The position numbers and the translations under genes were made by a program. A stretch of 64,000 nucleotides of DNA, taken from NCBI GenBank assembly GCA_036273735.1, contig DASUHA010000154.1, positions 8,341 to 72,340 on the forward strand, read 5' to 3'. Positions 8,848 through 18,900 of this stretch are shown here, piece after piece. Position 1 is the stretch's first letter. Each line of letters begins with the position of its first letter. Below the pieces are notes generated by a model. It worked only from the letters and a program-made list of their open reading frames with translations, was not told the DNA's origin and made no database searches. Source of the DNA: 13-2-20CM-66-19 sp036273735. Its GTDB lineage: Bacteria; Pseudomonadota; Gammaproteobacteria; Steroidobacterales; Steroidobacteraceae.

Positions 8848-11013
8848 TCAGTTGCGCCGGTGCATGGGCGTCGGAATCCGCCTCAGCTTGGCCGGAGCTG
8901 CTGCCGCAGCAGTTGCCATGATGCTCGACCTCGAGGCGGCGGGAAGTTGGGCCGCCGCCCTATCCCTGTCCATGAGCTCGTGGGGCGTGATTTCGATTCC
9001 GACCGGCTGGGAAGCGATGCCTGCCCCAACCACGGTCAGCTCATAACGGCCCCGCCTGACTGCGGCATTGAGGGTGAAGTTGACCGTCTGAGGCTGACTG
9101 CCACCGCCTACCGCGATCGAACTCCAATTCGTGGTGCGGCAGTAGTAGACATTCCCGGTCGCCGGATTCTCGAGGCGGACAATCGGGAAATTCTCATTCA
9201 TCTGATCGTCATCGCCATAGGCCGCCCCCTCGGACTGACCATTTATTTGTGTGCCGGTCAGCTGGAATACACCGTCGCCGGTGTACTTGACATGGAAGAT
9301 CGAGGGCCGCTCCGATGCAGGAGGTGATCCGTCCGGAGTATAGACGTAGAGCTGATTCGAGCTGTCGCTGAGCAACAGTTGTCCCGTGGGCAGCACCAGC
9401 ATTCGCGTGACAAACGCAGGTTCAGACGAAAGGAATGAGCCTGGCGGGCCGGCAATCGGGGTCATGGTTCCGGCACTTGGGTCGTAGTCGAAGAGCTGCG
9501 ACGGAGAGCTGAAAATGCCTCCGAGCACCAGCCCGATGCTCCGGTGCGTAGTCAGAGCGTTAATGGGCACGAGGTTGCCGCTCGCATCGAACGTCCCAAG
9601 CGTAATTGATGTCGGGCTGTCGACGCTGAAGATGACCGTCGACGGCGGTATCGCCGTATTCTTGCCGTCAGCCTGTGCAACGGTCCAAGTGGACTGCAGC
9701 CCAGCGGTAGTGGGGACCGTCACGGAGGCCGATCCGGCTGTCGTACTTGCATTCAGGGGGACCGGGTTCGGACCCGGGTCAGCCATCAGATACACATGGC
9801 CATTCGGCAAAATGGCGGCAGGAGCATCGTCCGCCCCGAATAGCGCGTTCGGGATCGTTCCGCCCGGTCCCGTCAGGTCGGCAAACATATCAGGCCCGGC
9901 CCGCCAGGTATTCGACGAGGGCGTATAGAGAGCGGTGTGCTGGTTGGCGCCGATGACGAGCACACGGCCATCCAGGAGCCGCAGGATCGGGCCGAGCTCA
10001 AAGCCGAGTGCAAAGGAGCTCAGGACCGGTAACGTCCCCCTGGCCGTTCCGTCCGCTGGGCTGATACCGGTCCACACGCCGGTTGCAGGGGCGTACTCTT
10101 CCGCGAAACCCGCGTTCATCAAAATGCTCGGATCCAGGTCGTAGGTCAGGACCTGTCCGTTCGGAAGAATCGTCCAGCCTTCTTCGTCGCTGGAGTCGCT
10201 ATAAACCTTGCTCCCGCTCGGCTCGAACGTGTCATTCGCAATCGAGTACAGAGATGTTTGCGGACCGATCAGATCGCCTACCAGAATGTGCCCTCCGGGC
10301 AGCAGGGCCGAAGGATCGTCGCCAAAGCAACCCGCGACTTCTCCACTGAATTGCGCAATTTCCGGCCCGCTCGCCGTTGCCGCAGCCGAGATGGTCACAC
10401 TGGTTGGGGAATCCACCGAGACGACGGTCGTCTTGTCGGGTATTCCCGCCCCTCGTACTTTCCATCCGGGCAGCATTCGAAACGTCGAATAGATCCCACC
10501 GACAGTGGTGGAACCCGTGGTCAAACTCACATTGGAAGTGACGGGCAGCCTGCCACAGCCCGGCTGAGGGGGATCATTGGCAGCTTCGGTCCAGGTATTG
10601 GTGAGCGGGTTATAGATTTCGGCCTGCGTACCCCAGTTCGGATCCTCGAACGGCCCGGTATATTCGCCGCCCATGACCCAGAGGTTGCCGTTCTGCAGGA
10701 CATTCGAGGTGAAGTAGAGCCTCGGCGTAATCATTTTGCCGAGCGTCACCCAGGTCCCATTGACGTAACTGCCCTTCGCATCGGGAGTCAATTTGACCCA
10801 CGTCTGAATGTCATCAAACGTATGCACCATGACCGATCCGTCGGTCATGAGGACCATGAGTTGAATGCTGTTAACCGACGGCGTGTTGACTAACGGGGTC
10901 CACCTTGCGGCGCTTGCCGGCATTGCGAGACCCGCGGCCATGAGCAGGAGCGCCGTCGATGTTGCCGTTTTCAAAGCGAAGCGTCGGGCACGACTCTCAG
11001 TGGCTGCTCTCAT
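8848..11013 (-). CDS. Secreted galactose-oxidase-like Kelch beta-propeller protein
   Basis: The 721-residue protein starts MRAATESRARRFALKTATST with a signal peptide ending ASA-ARW; the ATG at 11013 has GGGAGA upstream and the 75 codons before it look untranslated. Kelch-type blades recur as AEIYNPLTNTWTEAANDPPQ, VLPNGQVLTYDLDP, ALYTPSSNTWRAGPDMF, AAILPNGHVYLMADPG and LPTGQLLLSDSSNQLYVY, ending in a C-terminal Ig-like domain of the kind that follows the propeller in galactose-oxidase-like proteins (ERPSIFHVKYTGDGVFQLTG ... GRYELTVVGAGIASQPVGIE). The Cys-Tyr cofactor and copper ligands of true galactose oxidase could not be located by eye, so enzymatic function is unproven. Two internal segments ending VVSVDSPTSVTIS and IFSVDSPTSITLG resemble each other and interrupt the propeller. 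Monocistronic, convergent with the DUF4197 gene. Confidence 0.8.
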   Translation of the reverse strand: MRAATESRARRFALKTATSTALLLMAAGLAMPASAARWTPLVNTPSVNSIQLMVLMTDGSVMVHTFDDIQTWVKLTPDAKGSYVNGTWVTLGKMITPRLYFTSNVLQNGNLWVMGGEYTGPFEDPNWGTQAEIYNPLTNTWTEAANDPPQPGCGRLPVTSNVSLTTGSTTVGGIYSTFRMLPGWKVRGAGIPDKTTVVSVDSPTSVTISAAATASGPEIAQFSGEVAGCFGDDPSALLPGGHILVGDLIGPQTSLYSIANDTFEPSGSKVYSDSSDEEGWTILPNGQVLTYDLDPSILMNAGFAEEYAPATGVWTGISPADGTARGTLPVLSSFALGFELGPILRLLDGRVLVIGANQHTALYTPSSNTWRAGPDMFADLTGPGGTIPNALFGADDAPAAILPNGHVYLMADPGPNPVPLNASTTAGSASVTVPTTAGLQSTWTVAQADGKNTAIPPSTVIFSVDSPTSITLGTFDASGNLVPINALTTHRSIGLVLGGIFSSPSQLFDYDPSAGTMTPIAGPPGSFLSSEPAFVTRMLVLPTGQLLLSDSSNQLYVYTPDGSPPASERPSIFHVKYTGDGVFQLTGTQINGQSEGAAYGDDDQMNENFPIVRLENPATGNVYYCRTTNWSSIAVGGGSQPQTVNFTLNAAVRRGRYELTVVGAGIASQPVGIEITPHELMDRDRAAAQLPAASRSSIMATAAAAAPAKLRRIPTPMHRRN

Positions 11014-11276
11014 GACAGTTTTCTCCCAGATTCGCAGATCTGCCTGCGCGTTGGCGTCGTAGCTTCGGTGCCTGAGTGGGGAACCCGTCCGGGACCGCTG
11101 CGGGATCAGTGTCGTTGTGCCGCTCGATCCTCCCGGCGGGAAGTAGTTAATCATTCGCTCTGCACGCTGTAAAGCGCCGAGGCCGCGTCGCGCGCTGCGC
11201 GCCCGCCCAGTCTCCGCCCCCGCTATGGCAGCAGACATGATTCGAATCCGGCGGAAATCGATACTTCGCGGTGAGG

Positions 11277-12965
11277 TCAGCCGACGGAGTGAATCGCGCG
11301 CTCCACGCCAGCAGTCTCGTCTTCATTGGAGCGCGCCGCGACCCGTCCGTCAGCGAGCTTCATGATGCGATCGCCCAGATGGAAATATCGATCGTCATGT
11401 GTGATGACGATGACCCCCTTGCCGCGGGCGCGGAGCTCCGGAAGCAACTTCGTGTAAAAGACCTCTTTGTAAGCCGGATCCTGGTCGGCCGCCCATTCGT
11501 CGAAGACATAGAAGGGCCGGTCCTCGAGATACGCGGTGACCAGCGCCAGTCGCCTGCGCTGGCCCTGAGACAGATCAGTCGTGGTCAGCACGCCACCATG
11601 CACGTTGACCTTGTGCTCAATTTCGAGCAGCCTCAGATACTGGTGCGTTGCCGCGTCGAGGTCGGGGGACGCGGGGCCGAGGCCGAGGCCGAGCAGCTTA
11701 CCGAATACGAAGCAATCGGCGAAGACGACCGAGAAATGCTCGCGATACCACTCCAGCGTTGGGGGGGTGATGCGATTGCCGTCGAGCGCGATGAAGCCGG
11801 CCGACGGCACGTACAAGCCCGCGAGCAGCTTCAGGAACGTCGTCTTGCCGCTCCCGTTGCCGCCTACGACGAAGACGAGCTCGCCGGATCGTATGTGGAA
11901 ATCAATCGGTCCGAGGGTGAATTCGTGCGCGGGATTGGCGGTCTCGTACTGGAAAAGGACTCCGGACATTTCGATCGACGCGCCGGTCTGTGGCCGCTTG
12001 CAGTCGGTACCCGCTACGGCGTGCCGCTGTTGCAGCAAGTCCTCGGTCATGCCGATTTCCTCGATGCGCTGGAACGCCACCTCACCCCGCGCAAGCGCCG
12101 GCACTGCGCTGATGATGTCCCAGAGGGGGGCCATCATGTACAGGAGCGCGAAAACGTAGCCCGTGAGCTGCTCGACGGAAGGATGTGTCAGCAGCGGCGA
12201 TACGAACAGCAGCAGGCCAATCAAGCCGTGATATAGCGTTTGAATCCACGCCCCTGCGAGCGTATAGCCTTTCACCGCAGCCAGGTTGCTGGTGCGATAG
12301 GCGTCCGCCGCGCCGCGGATCTCGACCTCCACGAGCTCGGCGCGGCGACGCCGGTGCATGAGCAGCTCCTTCGTGCCGGAGGTCACCGTGCGGAAGTGCT
12401 CGAACAGGCTGGCGCGCGCGTCTCGAGCCGCCTGAATGACGCGTATCGCCCGCCGGTGCAGAACGGTGTAGACGAGCGCGCCAAGCAATGTGGCACCCGC
12501 TGCACTCAGGAACATGCTGAACGAGAGCCATGCGAGATACGCACCGCAGCCGATCACGACCGCGCCGTTCGTGGCAAGCTGGGGCAGACACTGCACGGCC
12601 CACGTCACCGAGCTCACATCGTCAGTGAGCACGGTGAGAATTGCCGCGGCGCCCCGCCGTTCGATGAGGCGCAGGGGCGAATCCAGGATTCTCGAGCACA
12701 GCGACAGAGACAGCTCGAGGATACTGCCCTGCGAGAAGCGGACGAGCAGCAGCTGCGAACCGGCGCTCGCGGCGATCTTGCCGGCGACGAGCACGAAGAA
12801 TGCAGCGACAATGGCGATCGGTGCACCGCGCGCGTGGAGCGCGCGCGTGATCACCGCCAGAACACCGGCGCTGAACAGCCCCGACAGAATGCCGGCGCCG
12901 ATCATCGCGAGCGCCAGCCCTCGCGATGTCCGAAGCAAGAACCGAAACAACCGAATCGAGCTCAT
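11277..12965 (-). CDS. Cyclic-peptide/siderophore-type ABC exporter (SyrD/PvdE family)
   Basis: 562 residues: an N-terminal transmembrane domain with about six helices (about residues 10-310) fused to an ATPase domain. Walker A is GGNGSGKTT, the signature is LSQGQRRRLALV, Walker B is FYVFDEWAADQDP and the H loop is VIVITHDDRYF. FDEWAADQDP is diagnostic of the SyrD/PvdE branch of exporters that move non-ribosomal peptides or their precursors across the inner membrane. The gene follows the NRPS gene by only 16 bases on the same strand, so co-transcription is almost certain and its cargo should be the NRPS product. All ATPase motifs are intact. Confidence 0.93.
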   Translation of the reverse strand: MSSIRLFRFLLRTSRGLALAMIGAGILSGLFSAGVLAVITRALHARGAPIAIVAAFFVLVAGKIAASAGSQLLLVRFSQGSILELSLSLCSRILDSPLRLIERRGAAAILTVLTDDVSSVTWAVQCLPQLATNGAVVIGCGAYLAWLSFSMFLSAAGATLLGALVYTVLHRRAIRVIQAARDARASLFEHFRTVTSGTKELLMHRRRRAELVEVEIRGAADAYRTSNLAAVKGYTLAGAWIQTLYHGLIGLLLFVSPLLTHPSVEQLTGYVFALLYMMAPLWDIISAVPALARGEVAFQRIEEIGMTEDLLQQRHAVAGTDCKRPQTGASIEMSGVLFQYETANPAHEFTLGPIDFHIRSGELVFVVGGNGSGKTTFLKLLAGLYVPSAGFIALDGNRITPPTLEWYREHFSVVFADCFVFGKLLGLGLGPASPDLDAATHQYLRLLEIEHKVNVHGGVLTTTDLSQGQRRRLALVTAYLEDRPFYVFDEWAADQDPAYKEVFYTKLLPELRARGKGVIVITHDDRYFHLGDRIMKLADGRVAARSNEDETAGVERAIHSVG

Positions 12966-12981
12966 TGTAGCCCCGGTGCGC

Positions 12982-15900
12982 CTAGCATCCCGCGCAGACG
13001 GAGTCAGTCAATGCCGGCGCAGAGGCGGCTTCTTCTGCGGCAGAGTCGGAGAACTCCCGGCCAGCATACTGCATCACAGCCTGCGCGAGCGCATCGACGT
13101 GGGGAGATACGAACAGCCGTCCCGAATCTTCGGCCGCGGTGATCTCGGTCCGGATCGGGCCGGCGGCGAGCTCTTCCCATGCCCGCCGCGTATCGCGCGT
13201 TCCAGGGGCCACCTGCCGGCCTGCGGCGATGACGTTGAGAAGCCCGCCGGCGTAGGGACGCGCCCGATAGCTCGATACCGCCTGCAATGTCGCTTGGACA
13301 ACCCGCTGCGATAGAAACTCCGTGGTGCCGAGGGACTCCTTACGAGTCTGCCGCAGCGCCGCGGCAGCCCCGCGGAGCTTGCGTTGCACGTAGCCCGGCC
13401 ACTGCCTCGCCGGAAGTCCGTACGCCTGGCGGGAGTAGGCGGCGAGCTTCGATCCGAGAAAATACGCGGGCCACAACGGCAGCATCGCTCTGCGCGCCCG
13501 GTAGGAGGAAGGGTGCCAGCTGTCCATGATCACCAGGCTGACCTGATGTCCCTGGGCAGCGAGCTGCTGTGCTGCCTCGTACGCAAACACGCCGCCAGTA
13601 CAAGCACCCGCGAGAAAGTACGGTCCGACAGGCCGCACGCTGCGAATCTCCGCCAGATAATGAGCTACGGCCGCCTCGACGGACGTGAAAGGCCGCTCCC
13701 GTCCATACAAGCCCTGTGCACGCAATCCATAGAACGGCTGGTTGCGGCCAAGCCGCTGCGCAAGGGTTGCGAAGACCAGGACCTCTCCGCCTACTCCCGG
13801 AAACGCGAAGAGTGGAACCCCGTCACCCAACGGCTGGATGGCGATGAGGGAGCGGCAGGTCACTTCCACTCCGGACACCAACATCGGCGCGATCTTCTCG
13901 ATCGTAGGGCTCTGGAACAGCACGGCAAGCGGCAACTTGACGCCATACACGTGCTCGATCTGAGCGAATAGCTCCACGGCCCTGAGCGAGTGCCCTCCGA
14001 CCTCGAAGAAATTGTCGTGTATGCCGATAGAGTCGTCCTGCAACACTTGCCGCCACAGCGCCGTGAGCTGCAGCTCGTGTGGGTTCCGTGGCTGCACCGC
14101 AGCTGCGCTCATCGAGGCTGCCTCCGCGCCGAGCACAGGCAGCGCCGTCACGTCGATCTTGTTGTTCGGCGTCAACGGAAGCGCTTCGAGGAAGACGAAG
14201 CGGGAAGGGACCATGTAGGCAGGAAGCGTTTCGAGTAGTCGGGCTCGCATGTCCTCGACGGTCGGCGGCTCACCGCGTGGGACCAGGTAGGCGACGAGCT
14301 GCTTTGCGGCTCCAACATCGGCTTTTGCCACGACGACTGCCTGCCTGATGGACGCAAGGCGCACTAGCGCATGCTCGACCTCTCCGAGCTCGATGCGGAA
14401 TCCTCGGATCTTGACCTGCTGGTCGAGGCGACCGAGATGGAGGACCCGGCCGTCCGGGAGGTATCGAGCGAGGTCGCCCGTTCGGTACACCCGCTCGCCC
14501 GGGACGAAGGGATCGGCTATGAAGCGGTCCGCCGTCAGATCGGGACGATTGCGATATCCACGCGCAACGCCATGACCGCCGATGTAGATCTCGCCCGAGA
14601 CGCCGATCGGAACCGGCTGCAGGCCGCTGTCGAGGACGTAGACGCGCGTATTGGCGATCGGGCGACCAATCGAGATGTCGGACGTCCCCCTCTGGACGCG
14701 CTCGCACGTCGACCAAATGGTGGTCTCGGTCGGCCCGTATAGATTCCAAACCGCGGCGCAGCGCCCGAGAAGCGCCTCAGCGAGGTCGCGCACCAGGGGC
14801 TCGCCGCCACAGAGCGCCGTGAGCGCCCGATCGCCGCCCCACCCTGCATCGATCAGCATGCGCCAGGTCGCCGGCGTTGCCTGCATGAGCGTGGGCCGGC
14901 TCGCCTGCATGCGCCCCATGAGCTTCCGTGGGTCAGCCGCCTCCTCCCGACTCGCGAGCTCGACCTGGCCGCCGACGATCAGGGGCAGATATAACTCGAG
15001 CCCCGCGATATCGAACGACAGAGTCGTGACCGCGAGAAGCACTTCATCCGTTCGGCATCCCGGCCGCTCGAGCATTGAGCAGAGAAAATTGGTGAGGGCA
15101 CGATGCGAGACCTCGACACCTTTGGGCTTGCCGGTTGAGCCCGAAGTATAGAGGACGTAGGCGAGATCCCCCGAGGAGCCCTGCGAGGCGAGGGAATGCG
15201 CGGACCGCATCGCGAGCGCGCGCGTAATCTCGTCCAGGCAGATCCGCTCACCGGACGAGCGAGGTAAAAGATGTGCGAGCCCGTCTTGCGTCAGACTCAG
15301 AGAGAGATCGGCATCCTCGCTCATCGCTTGCAGGCGCGCTGCGGGAAACGCCGGATCGAGCGGGACGTAAGCGCCGCCGGCCTTCATGATGGCGAGCAGG
15401 GCCACGATCATGTCGGGCGAGCGCTCGAGACAGACTCCGACCGCTTTGCCCGGCCCGATGCCGAGATCTTGCAGGTAATCACCCAGCTGATTCGCGCGAG
15501 TTTCGAGCGCGGCGTAAGTGAGGCTCTGCGAGCCCATTCGGACCGCGATGCGCTGTGGAGTGCGCCGGGCCTGCTCGTCGATGAGGTCGCACGCACGCTT
15601 CTCTGCCGGATAGGCAGCCATGGTGCGGTTCCAACCCTCGATCGCCGCCGCTCTTTCCGCCGCCGTGAGCATGGGATACGACAGTATGCGCTCCTCGGGC
15701 GCCGAGATCGCCTGCTCGAGGATGCCGAGGTAATGAGTGACCATGCGTCGCATGGTCACGGCATCGAACATTTCCGTCGAATACGTGAAGATGATGCTGC
15801 CGGTGAGCTCCGTATCAACGAGCACCGACAGATCGAACTGCGCCGCGCCGCTGTCGAACAGGAACGGGTCGAGCGCGAGGCCGTCGAGCTGCGGTCTTTC

Positions 15901-18900
15901 CTGAAGAGCATTCGCGACGTTGAACATGACCTGGACGAGCGGTGCGTGACCTGCGTCGCGGGCTCCGGCAAGCTCCTCCACGATGACCTCGAAGGGCAGG
16001 TCTTGATGTGCATATGCACCGAGTGCGGTCTCTTGGACGCGGGCGAGGAGTTCCGTGAAGCGGGGGTTGCCGGTGAGGCTCGTCTGCATGACGAGCGTGT
16101 TCACGAGTGTGCCGACGAGGCTCTCCGTCTCCACGCGCGTGCGGTTGGCGATCGGCACTCCGATCGCGATGTCCTCCTGATTGCAGTACCGGGCGAGCAG
16201 AATCTTGAAACAGGCGAGCAGCGTCATGAAGGGCGTAACACCATGACGCGCACCAAATGCCTTGAGCGCTGTGAGCAGCGAAGTCGGAATTGCCGCGATG
16301 ATGTTGGACCCTCGGAACGTCTGGTGTCGCGGCCGCGGACGGTCCGCCGGCAGCGCCAGGGGAGCGATCCCGTCGAGCCGCCCGCGCCAGTAGGCGAGCT
16401 GGCTTGCCAACGCCTCGCCGCTCATGTGACGGCGCTGCCACACGGCGAAATCTGAGTACTGGATAGGTAGAGGCGGCAAGGCGGCCATCTCACCGCACCG
16501 CAGCGCGCGGTAGAGCTGTTGGAATTCACGCATCAGCACGGCCATGGACCACAGATCGCCGATCGCATGGTGAATGAGCCACAGCAGCATGTGATCCGAA
16601 GGCCCGAGCCGAGCGAGCAGCAACCTGTGTAGCGGACCGAGCGCGAGATCGAACGGCTGCATCGACTCCGCCCGAAACAGCTGTGCGGCCTCTTCGGCGG
16701 CCTCCCTCGTTCCGCGCTGACTCAGATCAATCTGCCGCAATTCAGCAGGCACAGAGGCATGGATGGTTTGCACGGGCTCGCCGTCGCGGATGGAAAAGGT
16801 GGTCCGGAAGGCTTCATGCCGTGCGACCATTGCCTCGATAGCGCCGGCGAGCGCGCGGGTGTCGAGCTCTCCGCGGATGCGGATCGCGAACGGCATGTTG
16901 TAGGCCGTGCTCGAGGGCTCGAGCTGCTGCATGAACCACATGCGGCGCTGGGAGAAGGAAAGCGGCAGAGGGCGCTCGCGTGGAGCGGCGTCTATGGGTG
17001 GCAGCGCGCCCGCGCGGCCTTCAGTCCTGCCGGCATCGATGTGTGCCGCAAGCGCAGCGATCGTGCGCGCCTCGAACAAGGTGCGCAGAGAAAGCTCCAC
17101 ACCCAATGCGCGGCGGATACGCGATGCGACCTGAGTCGCGAGCAGCGAATGGCCGCCAAGAGCGAAGAAATCTCCGTTACGGCCCACCGGCTGGACCTTC
17201 AGCACCTCCTCCCAGATCGCAGCAATTGCCTCCTCGACCACTCCGCAGGGCGCCTCGTACGCACCTCGCGCATACGTCTCATGCTGCGGGGCGGGTAGCG
17301 CCTTGCGGTCCACCTTCCCGTTCGGCGTCAGAGGCAGCCTCTCGAGGCGCACGAATGCCGTAGGCACCATGTACGGAGGCAACTGCGCCTCCAGGTACCG
17401 TCGTAGCTGAGCTGTGCTCGACTCCCGTGTCTCGCCCCCTGCAACCGTGTAGTAAGCCACGAGGTGCCTCTCACCCGGCTCGCCTTGCTGCTGCCGCGCA
17501 ACCACCGCCGCCTCCCTCACCGTGGGATGCTTGAGCAGCTGCAATTCAATCTCGCCAAGCTCGATCCGGTATCCTCGGATCTTGACCTGGTGGTCATTGC
17601 GTCCGAGAAACTCGATGTTCCCGTCCGCTCTCCAACGCCCCACGTCCCCCGTGCGGTATATCCGTGCGCCAGGGTTTTGGCTGAAGGGGTCGGCAATGAA
17701 ACGCTCGGCGGTCAGCTCCGGCCGGTTGAGATACCCACACGCAACTCCCGCACCGCCTATGTAAATCTCTCCTCTGACCCCGATCGGCACCGGGTATCGG
17801 TGCTCATCCAGGATATAGATCCGTGTGTTCGCGATCGGGCGGCCGATCGGAACATTCTGGTTCTCATCCGCAATCTCGCCGATCTCATACGTCGTGGCGA
17901 GCGTCGTCGCCTCTGTCGGTCCATAGGCATTGATGAGGTGTCGCGGTCGACCGTTCTTCAGCGCCGCGGCAATCGTTTTGGCATCCAGCGCATCGCCGCC
18001 GATGACCAAATATCGCAGTCTTGCCCATTCGTTCGCCAATGACCCTGCATATTGGTTGAATATCGCGACGGTCGTGAACAACACATCGATGGCGTGGGCG
18101 CGCAGGGCCGCTGAGAATCGCTCGGGCTGCAGGAGTGTCTCTTGGTCGATTACGACGACGCGTCCGCCATTGAGCAATGGCGCCCATACTTCCGCTGTCG
18201 ACACGTCAAAGGCCGCATTGGCGGCAAAAGCCACTCGATCATCAGACCCGAATGCCGCATATCCGTTGTTCACAACGAGCCGCACGATCGCCCTGTGGGG
18301 CACGAGGACCCCCTTCGGCTCTCCGGTGGAACCGGAGGTGTACATCGCATACGCGACTGCTCCGGCATCGATTTCCACCGCCTGGTTGTTGTCATCGTCC
18401 TCATCGGACAATGAGCTTCCTTGGTCGAGTATCCGGTCGATCTCGTGCGACGGAGTCCCGTCGATTTCGGTTGCTGAAGCCTTTTTGGCGCTCACCACGA
18501 GCCTGGCTCGACAATCCCGCACGATGAATTTCCGCCGCTCCTTCGGCCACGCCTCATCCAGCGGCACATACGCCGCTCCACACTTCAGGACCGCCAGCTC
18601 CGCGATGATCAGCTCCGCAGAGCGGCGCATCATGAGCGGCACCATCTCGCCGACTCCGATGCCCCACTCGCGCAGATGCCGCGCCAGGCGATTGGCCCTC
18701 TGGTTGAGCCGCCGATAGGTGAGCGATTGCGCATCAGACACCAGCGCCACCGCCTCGGGCGTCAGGCGCACCTGCGCCTCGAACAGCTGATGTACCGTCC
18801 CGGCGGGAAAGGGACGATCGGTAGCGTTCCAGTCCTGCAGCAGCAGCCTGCGCTCCTGCGTCTCCATCCAGGACAGCTCGGAGAGCTTGTCCTCGGAGGC

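Noticed and set aside
10258..10893. Plus-strand frames opposite the Kelch gene
   Set aside because: No family likeness; the minus-strand frame has a signal peptide and blade motifs over its whole length.
11271..13142. Plus-strand frames opposite the ABC exporter and NRPS
   Set aside because: Shadows of long well-conserved minus-strand genes.
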